Source of the DNA: a virus
DNA length: 46,488 nucleotides
Virus record (IMG/VR): IMGVR_UViG_3300044641_007081
Span: 1-46,488 of that record
Direction: 5' to 3' (one strand)
Part shown: positions 1 to 8,132 of the stretch, piece by piece
Position numbering within the stretch: the stretch's first letter is position 1
Layout of the letters: each line of letters opens with the position of its first letter
The notes under the pieces: generated by a model
The model's input: the letters and a program-made list of their open reading frames with translations, nothing else
What the model was told of the DNA's origin: nothing
Database searches by the model: none
Program-made: the position numbers and the translations under genes

Positions 1-3000
1 GGCGCTTCTGTTTGACCAGCTCTTGCTGGATGGCGGCAGCGATCACGCGACCGAGCTGTTTGCTGTCCTCAGCATCGCCTTCTACATTACTGCCGCTTGC
101 ATCGACATTAACCACCACGCTGACGTTACCACCGCCACCACTTGCCAGTACGCCCAGTTTGCCGTTAGCTCCACGCTGGAGCGGCATAATCGCCTCGGGG
201 CCAGCTTCACCCATCAGGCCGGTGCCATTGGCAAAGGGGAACAGCGTCGGGCCGTTGACAATGCCACCCTTGGCAAACGGCATAATGCCGTTTTGAGCAA
301 AAACGCCACCGTTTGCCATCAAGGGTCCCATGCTAAATGCAGCCGGGTTGAAGGCCGAAGACCCCAAGTAGCTGCTGTAGTTAGTACCACCAGTAAACGA
401 ACTACCGCCAGGAAACAGTTTTAGAATACTATTTAGTATAGTCATTTGCAGCCACTTAGCGATAATTTGTGCTGCCATATCTAAAAACTGATCGGCTACG
501 GATTGGAAGAAACCGGCCAAGGCTTCTCGGGCGGTCATACTGCCGCTAACAATACCTTTAAAGGAATTACTAAAAGCATCTCCAATAGCAGCCGCACCGG
601 AAATAGCCGTGTTTATGGGATCCGTTAAATCTTTTAACTGTGTTTTGAGTTCATCCAGTTTTTGCTGCGTTGTATCGTTTGGATCTAGATTTATATCTAA
701 GCGGAAAGCACCAAAGCCGGCTCCAAAGGGGCTTGTGTTTAAACCGATTTGTTGATAAAACTTTTCAATTTCCGCTTGGGCTTTTTTCTGTTCTGTTATG
801 GCTGCCTCTGTATTTAGCTCGGACTGCAGCAAACGCAACCTCTGCTCGTACAGACGCGTCGCTTCGGCGACTGTTCCTGTACGCTGTGCTTCCACTAGCG
901 CAGTATCTCGTTCGATTGTTAAAATTTCTGAACGAATGCGTGCCACTGACGGCATTAAATCTAGTTGTCGCTGCATCGCAGCGATGTTACCGTCCTGTAG
1001 TTCAACTTGCTGAACGTTCAAAGCGATTATTTTTAGTTGATCGTTGTAGTACTCTTTCTCTATCTGAGACAGAGCATTAGCTCTATCTTGCGCTGCACGA
1101 GCGGCTTCTTTGTTAGCGCGTTCAGCTTCTTTAGCAGCACGCTCTGCTTCGCGGGCTAAGCGTGTACGCTCTTCTTCGACTACGCGTGTACGCGCTATAG
1201 AAGCAGCAATTTTTGCTTCTTCTATAGACTGGGCACGCCGTACATTCAGTAACCTAACTGCTTCCTCAACTTGAACTTTATTTGCTGCGCTAGTTTTTTC
1301 GTTTTCTTCTCGGATCTTTTGGTCGTACTCCGCGTTAATACGTAGCAGACTTTGCTGGTAATCGAGCGAAACGTTGCGCTGTTTATCTGCGGCTGTACGT
1401 GCTGCTGTTTTTTGCGCTTCGAGATTTAACAAATCTCGATTGAGAAGCACCTCTCCGTTCAACGACGACAGAATAGGAAGATAAGCACTGCGGGCTTTTT
1501 CAATTTCAGCATTATTAGCTTTAAGGCTATCGTTGATACTTTTAAGTGTATTGTCTCCTGCTACAAGACTTACTATCCACTCTCCCGTTACTTTAATTGC
1601 AGCTCCAAGTGCACTGACGGCTACGTTAAATCCTTTAACAAGCGTATTAACTAGTGCCAGTACGGCTCCAAGCGCAGCCGCAAAAGGAGCGGCCAAGATA
1701 CCCAACGCTACGCTTGTTGCGGCCGTGAACTCGCTCCAGGCAACGCTGAGTACGTTGACAGCATCGCTAACGCCTTCTACGGTGCCAGGTAGTGCTCCTG
1801 TGGTAGCTGTTACCTGCTGTTGTAGAGCAACTTGCGCTGCTGTGAGTTGTCCTGTTTGCAGTAAAAGGCGAACTTGATTTTCAAGGTTTGCGTTAACACG
1901 AATCCCGCTTTCTTCTAGCGCAGTAAGGTCAAGTTTCTGCAAGGCTGTACCCAGCTGGCCTGCCTTTTGTACAGCTTGATCCAGAATCTGCCCCAGAGCA
2001 CCACCGAGGATTTGACCGCCAAAACCGGGACCTACGAACGAACCCAGTACGGATCCCGCAACAGAACCAGCTCCTCCGCCAAATAAGAGAGGAAAACCTG
2101 CACCTAGAGCAAGGTTCTCGCCGAATTTGCCTACGCTTTGTCGGGTTTTACGGAAACCGGGACTCTCTAAGGCACCTGAAACAGGAAAACCGCCTGCGGG
2201 AACAGCACCAGCGGCTCGTGCAGTTCCAGAGAGCGCGCCGGTACGCGTGCCTAAAATACCTAGTTCTACTTGCCTACGTTCTTCCGCTGTTTGTTTCTCT
2301 AGGAAACGTACGCCGCGTTGCCGTTCGCCGTTCAGGGCTCGTTCTAGACGTAGGCTACTTTCGTTAAGTTTTACAGAATCATCTAACAGCTGGAGACCCC
2401 GCTCTTGGAAAGCAGGTAGTGCTAATTGTGTGCCACTTTGGGCAGCGCGGAAAGAGGCCGCATTTACACCTTGAGCCGTTAAACGTGCGATTTCTCCACG
2501 TGCTTGTAGTTCTTTATTTGCAGCAGCTGCAGACTTTTCCTCTAAAGCAAGTAGAGCTTGTTGCAGTGCGAGTTCATCTTGTCTTGCGTCTATAGTTCGA
2601 CGGATTCTTTCTTCTACTGGAGATTTTTGTCCTACAAGAGATCCTACGGGTGAAGCGGGTCCGGGGCCGATGGGGCCGCCGTATTGGGTTGTTTCGCGGA
2701 TACCAGCGGCACTAAGGCGCTGTTGGCGTTCGGCCTCGTTTACTTGCTTCAGCAACGCCAGTTTTTCCCTAAGCCCGTCATTAAGGTCTTTGGTAGCTAT
2801 AACATAATTTTTAGCTGCGATAGTTGCTTCTTTTGTGCCTAGTGCGGCTTCATTGAGAACAGCAGCAGCTTTACCTACACTTTCACTTAAGTTATTTATA
2901 TTACGAACTACACCACCTGCGCCGATATTTTCTAGGTAAGTATTCAGTCCATCGACAAGTTTGCCTGTTGCGTTTACCTGATCACCTAAACGCTTGAGTT

Positions 3001-3046
3001 CTTGTGCGCCCTTTACGGCAATTTCGATGTCGGCTCTGTAAGCCAC
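1..3046 (-). CDS. Tail tape measure protein (main part; gene crosses the end of the window)
   Basis: Sets tail length and is expelled into the cell at DNA ejection. The frame opens at a GTG at 3046, just after an in-frame stop, with N-terminus beginning (M)AYRADIEIAVKGAQELK. It stays open to base 1 and continues at 46391-46372 to a TAA, about 1021 residues in all. Visible parts are an alanine/glycine-rich hydrophobic segment near residues 435-480 (WSEFTAATSVALGILAAPF), a long Arg/Glu/Ala coiled coil near 595-660, a segment reading IGDAFSNSFKGIVSG near 815-830, and a C-terminus ending VKQKRPGGLLA. That ending and layout fit lambda H-type tape measures. The order after the G/GT chaperones and before the M homologue is lambda-like. 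I see no Shine-Dalgarno sequence at the GTG. Coordinates cover only the part before the join. Confidence 0.93.
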   Translation of the reverse strand, partial: MAYRADIEIAVKGAQELKRLGDQVNATGKLVDGLNTYLENIGAGGVVRNINNLSESVGKAAAVLNEAALGTKEATIAAKNYVIATKDLNDGLREKLALLKQVNEAERQQRLSAAGIRETTQYGGPIGPGPASPVGSLVGQKSPVEERIRRTIDARQDELALQQALLALEEKSAAAANKELQARGEIARLTAQGVNAASFRAAQSGTQLALPAFQERGLQLLDDSVKLNESSLRLERALNGERQRGVRFLEKQTAEERRQVELGILGTRTGALSGTARAAGAVPAGGFPVSGALESPGFRKTRQSVGKFGENLALGAGFPLLFGGGAGSVAGSVLGSFVGPGFGGQILGGALGQILDQAVQKAGQLGTALQKLDLTALEESGIRVNANLENQVRLLLQTGQLTAAQVALQQQVTATTGALPGTVEGVSDAVNVLSVAWSEFTAATSVALGILAAPFAAALGAVLALVNTLVKGFNVAVSALGAAIKVTGEWIVSLVAGDNTLKSINDSLKANNAEIEKARSAYLPILSSLNGEVLLNRDLLNLEAQKTAARTAADKQRNVSLDYQQSLLRINAEYDQKIREENEKTSAANKVQVEEAVRLLNVRRAQSIEEAKIAASIARTRVVEEERTRLAREAERAAKEAERANKEAARAAQDRANALSQIEKEYYNDQLKIIALNVQQVELQDGNIAAMQRQLDLMPSVARIRSEILTIERDTALVEAQRTGTVAEATRLYEQRLRLLQSELNTEAAITEQKKAQAEIEKFYQQIGLNTSPFGAGFGAFRLDINLDPNDTTQQKLDELKTQLKDLTDPINTAISGAAAIGDAFSNSFKGIVSGSMTAREALAGFFQSVADQFLDMAAQIIAKWLQMTILNSILKLFPGGSSFTGGTNYSSYLGSSAFNPAAFSMGPLMANGGVFAQNGIMPFAKGGIVNGPTLFPFANGTGLMGEAGPEAIMPLQRGANGKLGVLASGGGGNVSVVVNVDASGSNVEGDAEDSKQLGRVIAAAIQQELVKQKR

Positions 3047-3088
3047 GGCGCCGCTACTATCTGGTACTTCAGTTTACGGCAGAAAGAA

Positions 3089-3109
3089 GCCGCCGGGGTT
3101 AGCGGCGGC
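3089..3109 (-). other. GC-rich hairpin just after the GT stop
   Basis: GCCGCCG (3089-3095) and CGGCGGC (3103-3109) form a perfect 7-bp stem around a 7-base loop that contains the GT stop codon. On the minus strand it is followed by TTCTTTCT. It could be a weak terminator that lowers tape-measure transcription, or simply limit coupling to the GTG start 40 bases on. Confidence 0.45.
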
Positions 3110-3631
3110 GTTTGGCTTTTTCCATCTCCTTTTCCTGGTCCTCGTTCAGGATTTGGAAGTAGGCGCTCCAGCCGAGTAGTTCTTCGGCGGTCATGGTGGT
3201 CCGAACTTCGGTCAGACTCTTGCCCAGTTCCTTGGCGACGCCAAACTGGAGCATGAGCCAGTTGTCCTTACGGAGTTCGGCGCTCAGGATTTTGGGTCCA
3301 TTGCCTCGGCATCGGTGTCATCCGTCAGGATCGCCAGCATCAAAGCCTGCAGGTCCTTGTCCTTCACCTCGTTTTTCAGCACGTCGATTTCGCCGGCGCT
3401 AAACAGCTTGGCGCCAGACTCGTCGAGGGCCTTGGTGATAAGCAGTTGCAAGGCGAAGGCGTTGGCGTCGTCGGACTTGGCCTGCTTTTGGGCGCGTTCG
3501 CGCTCGGCCATCGTCAGCGGGCTGACCCACATCTCAAACACGCTGCCGTCGGACAGATCCACGGACTTTTTGCTGGGCTCCAGGTTGGCGGCCTTACGGA
3601 GGCGGTCAATGGCGCGAACGGGAACAGGCAT
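3099..3631 (-). CDS. Tail assembly chaperone GT (product of -1 frameshift)
   Basis: Predicted 177-residue fusion: the first 114 residues of the G-like chaperone, then a 63-residue T-like part after a -1 slip. The zero frame reads GAC CCA AAA TCC TGA and contains the canonical X XXY YYZ heptamer CCCAAAA (plus-strand TTTTGGG, 3290-3296). After the slip the frame runs ILSAELRKDNWLMLQFG… to …NEDQEKEMEKAKRRR and a TAA at 3099-3101. The T segment has the Trp/Leu-rich pattern and Lys/Arg-rich end usual for GT products, which bind the tape measure during tail assembly. No usual start codon opens the T frame before its conserved part. Known of the family: lambda makes gpGT this way. Seen here: the heptamer and both frames. 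Inferred: the slip occurs at useful frequency. Confidence 0.85.
3284..3631 (-). CDS. Tail assembly chaperone G-like protein
   Basis: 115-residue helical protein starting MPVPVRAIDRLRKAAN, lying between the tail-tube and tape-measure genes, which is the constant position of tail assembly chaperones. The sequence is rich in Ala, Asp, Glu and Lys, with a central segment FEMWVSPLTMAERERAQ typical of phage tail chaperones that coat the tape measure before tube polymerisation. It ends …DAEAMDPKS at a TGA three bases beyond the slippery heptamer, so most ribosomes would make this short form. The gene has its own upstream region just after the terminator at 3675-3697, so its level may be set separately from the tail tube's. 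Confidence 0.85.
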   Translation of the reverse strand: MPVPVRAIDRLRKAANLEPSKKSVDLSDGSVFEMWVSPLTMAERERAQKQAKSDDANAFALQLLITKALDESGAKLFSAGEIDVLKNEVKDKDLQALMLAILTDDTDAEAMDPKS

Positions 3632-3674
3632 ACAAAGTGCTTGTTGATTGCTCTACTGTAACGGAATAGACAGC

Positions 3675-3697
3675 AAAAAGCCCCAGTTTCCTGGGGC
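3675..3697 (-). terminator. Rho-independent terminator after the tail tube gene
   Basis: On the minus strand GCCCCAG-GAAA-CTGGGGC (stem 3680-3686 with 3691-3697) is followed by five T (3675-3679). The 7-bp stem has a GNRA-type loop. It lies between the major tail protein gene and the chaperone gene, where phages often stop part of the transcription so the tube protein is made in excess. Confidence 0.85.
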
Positions 3698-3723
3698 AGT
3701 CTGCGTTGTCGGATCCGGGTGGA

Positions 3724-4494
3724 TCAGGATTGGCTGAAGTCGAAGGTGGGGGTGCCGGCGGGACGGAAGTTGACGGTGACCGATTGGGCATCGTCAGGGT
3801 TGATGTTCAGGCTGGCGGAAGTCAGCACGGCGTCGAAGGAGATCGAGCGGCTGAGGGTTTCGCTCAGGGTGCCGCCGCTGAAAACGCGGTCGGTGTACAG
3901 CTTGAAGGCGGCGCCATCTTGCTGACGCTGGAGCACGTCCTGGATCATGCGGTTCGAGAGGGCCGCATCTTCGTTGGTCATGTACACCGTTGCGGTGCCA
4001 GTGCCATCGCCGAAGCCGCTGATGTAGGTGCGGAAGGGCACGTACTGACCGGGGGTTTGGCCGATGGTGGTCACGTCGATTTCAGCACGGCTGATCTCGA
4101 AGCTCCAGTCGCGGACTTGGCCCACCACGGCGAAGTCGGCGTAGTTCACTGCAAACTCGTTGGGAGTGACAGCCGTGCCATCGTCGGTGATGGGCAGAAT
4201 CACGCCGCCTGCCGTAGCAGAAACGGTAAGAGCACCAGTGGCAGCCGTGTAGCTGAGCACGTAGTAGGTGGTGCCACCGGTGATGCCGGCGGGCAGGGTG
4301 CCAGTGCCGGTGCCGCCGGTTTGGCTGTTCACCACGGAAAACTTGACGGGGTCACCTGCCTTGAAGTTCAGGTAGGTCTGAACGGTGATGATGTCGGTGG
4401 CAGCATCGACTTGGGCTTCACCGAACGTGCCGGAAGTACCGGCGGGTTTGTAGTAGAGGGCGCCGGACGTGCCGGACAGGACAGTGGTGGCCAT
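3724..4494 (-). CDS. Major tail tube protein
   Basis: 256 residues, starting MATTVLSGTSGALYYKPAG. Rich in Gly, Thr, Ser and Val with predicted beta strands throughout. The stretch VGQVRDWSFEISRAEIDVTT followed by IGQTPGQYVPFRTYISGFGDGTGTA… matches the pattern of lambda V-type and related tube proteins, where a conserved 'W…I…A…D…T' strand leads into the ring-forming beta barrel. It lies directly after the tail terminator gene and before a strong terminator, the standard position of the major tail protein. A Gly/Thr-rich insertion around residues 45-110 may be a surface domain. No clear Shine-Dalgarno sequence; a short CGGGC/GCCCG hairpin lies about 30 bases upstream of the ATG. Confidence 0.88.
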   Translation of the reverse strand: MATTVLSGTSGALYYKPAGTSGTFGEAQVDAATDIITVQTYLNFKAGDPVKFSVVNSQTGGTGTGTLPAGITGGTTYYVLSYTAATGALTVSATAGGVILPITDDGTAVTPNEFAVNYADFAVVGQVRDWSFEISRAEIDVTTIGQTPGQYVPFRTYISGFGDGTGTATVYMTNEDAALSNRMIQDVLQRQQDGAAFKLYTDRVFSGGTLSETLSRSISFDAVLTSASLNINPDDAQSVTVNFRPAGTPTFDFSQS

Positions 4495-4569
4495 AGGGCG
4501 TACCAGGAGAGGGTTACGGGGCGGGCACTGCCCGGCTTAATACAGGTTAGCGTCTATCCGCAACAGTAA

Positions 4570-5001
4570 CTACGAAAGCACCGTTGCAGTGTAGGGAGCT
4601 TCAATCCTACTCACAAACATCGGGCTTTCATCAGTAGATGAAAAAGACGGGCCCGTGATTTCACCAACACGGAAGTACACGCCAGTTGTAGTTTTGGCTG
4701 TGTTGTTCAGGGTTTCCAGTACGTTTACTGCGGTTGTTACTAGGGTTTGATTGCGGGCAGGACCACGGCCTTTCTCTGTAAAAATGCGGATGATGATGGC
4801 ACCTCGGGCGTTGTCCACACTTGAGGTGAGGGTGGGTTCGTTGGTAATCCCGAATGTGATGTTTACTCGGACATACTCGGTTGTGGTGTTGGGCGGAACA
4901 GCGGTGATGTTGTCGAAATAAACCGGTACCGCAGGAACCAGTGCGCCAAAGGCATTAAGCAATGGATTTTCGGCGGCTGCCCGAATGGCTTGGTAATTCA
5001 T
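4570..5001 (-). CDS. Tail terminator (U-like, DUF4128-type)
   Basis: 143 residues, starting MNYQAIRAAAENPLLNAFG. The pattern 'PVYFDNITAVPPNTTTEYVR' then VNITFG… and IIIRIFTEKGRGPARNQ resembles DUF4128/tail-completion proteins, which cap the finished tail tube and bind the head connector. Its ATG overlaps the TGA of the preceding gene (ATGA), and it is followed by the tube gene, the order expected of a terminator. The assignment rests on pattern and position, not on a catalytic motif. Confidence 0.75.
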   Translation of the reverse strand: MNYQAIRAAAENPLLNAFGALVPAVPVYFDNITAVPPNTTTEYVRVNITFGITNEPTLTSSVDNARGAIIIRIFTEKGRGPARNQTLVTTAVNVLETLNNTAKTTTGVYFRVGEITGPSFSSTDESPMFVSRIEAPYTATVLS

Positions 5002-5543
5002 AAAATACCTCGCAGTGCTTGGTCAAAACTTACTCGAACTGTCTTATCAATTTGACCGCCATTTGTGTACGTCGTAAACCAGTCAAGTGGGGCCGTGCGT
5101 CTGTTTGACCCGGTAGTTCCGATATTTAGCTGACCCCGAATTCCGCTTGTGCGTGTGCCCCTGTCAAAGGGTTTTAGTGGAGCAGTACCAGGGTTGATGA
5201 AAGTTCCCTCTTGCAGATCCATTGCAACAAGTGCGTACGGACCTTGTGGACCGCTGGCAAAATTCGAGATGGTGTACTTAACGACAGGCTTAAAGAGGAG
5301 TTCACGACCCGTTAGTAGCGGTGCGCTTATTTTTTGGGGGCGACCTTCTTGGCCGTTCCCAGATACCGCGCGACTTTCGCTGCTTATTTGCCATGAGTTA
5401 GAAAAACGTCCTGTCCAAGCGGGACCGAGTTCTTGCAAGTCTGCGACAACTTTTTCCGCAGCTGCAGCTGGAGCGCGACTAAAAGCTGCGGTGGCGAAAC
5501 GATCTAGGTTTTGAAAAAGTCTTCCAAGTTCGTTACGGGCCAT
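4998..5543 (-). CDS. Head-tail joining / minor tail protein (HK97 gp10 or lambda Z-like)
   Basis: 181 residues, starting MARNELGRLFQNLDRFATAA. The ATG at 5543 shares a base with the TAA of the upstream gene (TAATG), which fixes the start; a longer open frame running into the upstream gene has no coding character. The protein begins with a helical segment, then a beta region with a conserved-looking patch (TGRFSNSWQIS). It lies between the head-tail adaptor and the tail terminator, the slot of gp10/Z family proteins that join heads to tails. The family call is from position and general layout. Confidence 0.65.
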   Translation of the reverse strand: MARNELGRLFQNLDRFATAAFSRAPAAAAEKVVADLQELGPAWTGRFSNSWQISSESRAVSGNGQEGRPQKISAPLLTGRELLFKPVVKYTISNFASGPQGPYALVAMDLQEGTFINPGTAPLKPFDRGTRTSGIRGQLNIGTTGSNRRTAPLDWFTTYTNGGQIDKTVRVSFDQALRGIL

Positions 5544-5920
5544 TACTGGGGCCTCGCAATGATGGTGTGAAGTACCGGATTGTCTCCACGGTAAGTCGTG
5601 ACGTTGAGAATCTTGGCTTCGCGGGTGATGCCGTCTTGGGTGTATTGGATGCGGTCGGCTTCGGTGGGGTAGTACGTTCCAAGCTCGGTGGTGCCGAAAA
5701 TCACTTTGATGTCGGTGGTTTGGTAGAGACCTTCGGATTCGCGGGGGTTTACACGTACGATCAGGGCCTTGATGGTTACGCTGACGTCCGCGCCATTCAC
5801 TGCACCAGTGGTGGGGTTGTAGACGCGGGGTGTGGAGGTTTTGATGTACGTGATGTCTTGGCCCCACTCCTGCAGAAGGGGGCCGGGGATTGCGGCGAAG
5901 GTTGTGTCGACGCGGCTCAT
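5543..5920 (-). CDS. Head-tail adaptor protein
   Basis: 125 residues from the ATG at 5920, which follows the upstream TGA by one base and has GAGG about 8 bases before it. An in-frame ATG at 5962 would add 14 residues inside the upstream gene and is less likely. The beta-rich sequence (VTIKALIVRVNPRESEGLYQ, then VIFGTTELGTYYPTEADRIQ) fits small adaptor/stopper proteins of the lambda FII or gp16/gp17 type that close the portal channel after packaging. Its operon neighbours are the gp6-like connector and the gp10-like protein. Confidence 0.68.
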   Translation of the reverse strand: MSRVDTTFAAIPGPLLQEWGQDITYIKTSTPRVYNPTTGAVNGADVSVTIKALIVRVNPRESEGLYQTTDIKVIFGTTELGTYYPTEADRIQYTQDGITREAKILNVTTYRGDNPVLHTIIARPQ

Positions 5921-5921
5921 G

Positions 5922-6452
5922 TCAACCTCGGTACAGGCGGACGGCGTGGTTAGACGCGCCACCCATGCAGTACGGGCCTAGGTATGTCTGGAGCCAAGGG
6001 TAGACGTCGAAGACATTGTTAATGACGCCACTGGTTTGTGAAGTTTTGTTGTACTTGACGCGGAGTTCGCCGAGCTCGACCTCGTCGTAGATGCCGGTGG
6101 TGCCGCTGGTGCCGGTGATGGCGCTGGTGTCGTTGGCGAAGGCGCGTGCCAGCTCGTACGTGGCGACCTTGATGCCGTCGGGAATCAGCGTGCAGGCGAG
6201 GTCGATGCCGTCGACCGTGTACTCCTCACGCGGCCACTTCAACGCTTGGGTTTCGGTGCAGCGGTCGCCGTAGAAACTCAGTGCGTCGATCCAGCGGGTG
6301 GCGGAAATCAGTGAGCGGTTTTTCTGGTCGTCGGTCTTGTTGGTCCAGGTGCTCGAGTCGGGGACGGTCTCGAAGTACGTGTTGGCAGCAGCCAGCGTGA
6401 CGTACGAGTTCGCAGAGGTGCCTCCGAGAGTCGCGTCGATTGTTGCTGGCAC
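5922..6452 (-). CDS. Head-tail connector (putative DnaT-like / gp6-like family)
   Basis: 176 residues, starting MPATIDATLGGTSANSYVTL. The layout 'NSYVTLAAANTYFET', 'NRSLISATRWIDALSFYGDR', 'ALKWPREEY' and 'IPDGIKVATYELARAF' matches the 'putative DnaT-like ssDNA-binding' family, which despite its name is encoded in phage head-tail connector loci. It probably forms the first adaptor ring under the portal. Its stop is followed by the next ATG with one base between, so the four small connector genes form one translational unit. Confidence 0.72.
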   Translation of the reverse strand: MPATIDATLGGTSANSYVTLAAANTYFETVPDSSTWTNKTDDQKNRSLISATRWIDALSFYGDRCTETQALKWPREEYTVDGIDLACTLIPDGIKVATYELARAFANDTSAITGTSGTTGIYDEVELGELRVKYNKTSQTSGVINNVFDVYPWLQTYLGPYCMGGASNHAVRLYRG

Positions 6453-6454
6453 GG

Positions 6455-6649
6455 CTAATACAGTCTTTGATTCAGTCTAGCTGTGCTTCGGTAGTTTCTT
6501 GATTTCGGCGGAGCACTCAGTAAAGCCGCGTGGTAGACATCTGCGCCAGCCATTTCGAGGTCGGCTTGGGCCTCTACATGTTGGCCGTAGGGGACGTCAA
6601 TGAACGTGCGGCGGTTATCCTGTAGTACGAAGAGACGCACCATGCTCAT
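6455..6649 (-). CDS. Small protein between capsid and connector genes
   Basis: 64 residues from the ATG at 6649 (a second ATG lies two codons on at 6643), starting MSMVRLFVLQDNRRTFIDVP. It ends three bases before the connector gene. Family unknown. The mixed beta/alpha sequence with a polar, Arg/Asn-rich end suits a small structural or completion protein. Its start lies against the start of a plus-strand gene (6642), so the two genes diverge with a few bases of overlap. The open frame extends further upstream but has no coding character there. Confidence 0.55.
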   Translation of the reverse strand: MSMVRLFVLQDNRRTFIDVPYGQHVEAQADLEMAGADVYHAALLSAPPKSRNYRSTARLNQRLY

Positions 6650-6917
6650 GCCTGCTCGCAAACAAGTGGACGCTGACACCAGCGTAGTGGCCAAGCCGCC
6701 TTCCGCGCTGCCTGGTAAAGAAGTACGAAGCCTGGAAACGGTGGCCGCCGAGATCCGGCGCCTGCGTGATGAAGAGGGGCTCTCCACCCAGGAAATTCAC
6801 GAGATGCTCCAGGTGAGCTTCGACGTCATCAATCAGCTGTTTCTGCAGTCGTACAAGATGACGATGAACACCGGGGAGACGTTCGAGGTGCAAGAAAGGA
6901 TCCGACTGGGTCTCTGA
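6642..6917 (+). CDS. Isolated plus-strand gene with a helix-turn-helix-like segment
   Basis: 91 residues from the ATG at 6642 (or 89 from 6648), in the opposite sense to about 19 kb of surrounding structural genes. The C-terminal half reads LETVAAEIRRLRDEEGLSTQ then EIHEMLQVSFDVINQLFLQS, an amphipathic pattern with a helix-turn-helix look ('GLSTQEIHEMLQVSFDVINQ'). The N-terminus is polar and probably disordered. A strong terminator follows its stop by only a few bases. This layout, a single gene against the grain with its own terminator, is that of a 'moron' or a regulator added to the head cluster. An ATG at 6600 with AGGGG before it could give a longer form, but it would overlap the divergent gene. 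Confidence 0.6.
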   Translation: MLMPARKQVDADTSVVAKPPSALPGKEVRSLETVAAEIRRLRDEEGLSTQEIHEMLQVSFDVINQLFLQSYKMTMNTGETFEVQERIRLGL

Positions 6918-6922
6918 GACGC

Positions 6923-6956
6923 AAAAGAAAAGGCCCCCAGTTACGGGGGCCTTTTT
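6923..6956. terminator. Bidirectional terminator between the moron-like gene and the capsid gene
   Basis: GGCCCCC (6932-6938) pairs with GGGGGCC (6945-6951) around a 6-base loop. On the plus strand five T follow (6952-6956); on the minus strand TTTTCTTTT follows (complement of 6923-6931). It would end both the plus gene stopping at 6917 and the capsid transcript from the right. Confidence 0.88.
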
Positions 6957-6973
6957 GTTGTCTACGGCGTAAA

Positions 6974-8086
6974 TCAGTACGCAGTAACATCTAGGGGTGT
7001 GTTTACAAGCAGACGTGCCACGGGCACTTGCTTGGTGGAGGAGTACACCAGGTTCCAGGAGGCGATGGCGGCCAGGTTGCCGGTCGTGTCGGCGTTGGTC
7101 GGGTTGTCGCCAGCGGCGGCCCACTTGGTGCCGGTGATGTGGTAACCGTAGTGGTAGTCCACAGCCAGAACGTCCTGCATGGACAGGATGTTGCGGTCGG
7201 CAGCAAGACGGAGATCCTGCTGAATACCCTCGGAAACGACGCCGCTCTTGAACAGATAGACCGGGTACTTCACCACATGGGTAGCCGTACCGCCGGCCAG
7301 GTAGGTCAGCTGATCGTCGATCACCACGCGGAGGCCGGCGAAGAACGGCACTTCGGTTTGGGCAATGCCCACGCCGCCGCCGCCGAAGACGATGGCAGTA
7401 CCAGACGACAGAGCGGAGGCGCTGAAGGTCAGCATCCCGATCTGCTGCAGGTAGTAAGCCACGTTCGAGTGCATTGCAATCGAATCCAGCTCGTCGCCGC
7501 GCTCACCGAGCTTGGCCTTCACCTTCACGATGTTGGCAACGTTCAGGAAGTTGGCCTCGGTCATGGAACCGGGGACACCAGCGAACGAAGCGTTCACTTG
7601 GTTGGGGCCGAGGACGCCAGTACCAGCGATCGGGCCGAACAGACCAAGCAGTTGAGCAGCCAGGGTGGCGGTCTTCAGCTTGTTGATGGCAGCGGTCAGC
7701 TGGTTGCGGACGTGGGCCAGGGGGTCAGCGCCGGAGCCCAGCTTGCTGAGGTCGTCGGCGGCGTAGGCGAAGCCACGGTGGAGCAGGGTCATGATCTGCT
7801 CGTCGGCCGTCACGTTCTGGGGAACGAGATAGCCGCCACCACCGCCCCAGGTGTTGGTGCTGAGGATCTGGGTCTCAGTCGGGGCGATGGGGTCGAAGAA
7901 GGGCACGCGCACCCGGGTGCCGCCAGCGCGGGCATCCAGAGCAGCGTTGCGCTGCACAATGCCGCTTTGGATCCACTTCGATTGCTCGAAGATGGACTCG
8001 GCGGTGTACTGAAGGAATTCGGGACGGGTGACGAGGTTCGACAGGAAAGTCGAACCGGACCCGTAGTTACCTGCAAAGGAAGACAT
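6974..8086 (-). CDS. Major capsid protein
   Basis: 370 residues, starting MSSFAGNYGSGSTFLSNLVT. The pattern 'FEQSKWIQSGIVQRNAALDA' followed by 'GGTRVRVPFFDPI', a central 'ADDLSKLGSGADPLAHVRNQ', and the C-terminal 'ADRNILSMQDVLAVDYHYGY' matches phage coat proteins with the HK97 fold (major capsid protein 13-like type). It follows the scaffold gene and precedes a strong terminator, as expected for the most abundant head protein. GGAG lies 8 bases before the ATG. I see no maturation protease gene nearby, so the capsid probably assembles on the separate scaffold. Confidence 0.9.
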   Translation of the reverse strand: MSSFAGNYGSGSTFLSNLVTRPEFLQYTAESIFEQSKWIQSGIVQRNAALDARAGGTRVRVPFFDPIAPTETQILSTNTWGGGGGYLVPQNVTADEQIMTLLHRGFAYAADDLSKLGSGADPLAHVRNQLTAAINKLKTATLAAQLLGLFGPIAGTGVLGPNQVNASFAGVPGSMTEANFLNVANIVKVKAKLGERGDELDSIAMHSNVAYYLQQIGMLTFSASALSSGTAIVFGGGGVGIAQTEVPFFAGLRVVIDDQLTYLAGGTATHVVKYPVYLFKSGVVSEGIQQDLRLAADRNILSMQDVLAVDYHYGYHITGTKWAAAGDNPTNADTTGNLAAIASWNLVYSSTKQVPVARLLVNTPLDVTAY

Positions 8087-8132
8087 GGGGTAGCTCCAGT
8101 GGAGTCAAGGTTGGGGGTGTGCCCCACAGGGG

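Noticed and set aside
3706-4569. Plus-strand open frame opposite the tail tube gene (287 codons)
   Set aside because: Shadow of a GC-rich gene; Gly/Ala/Val-biased with no recognisable fold or start signals.
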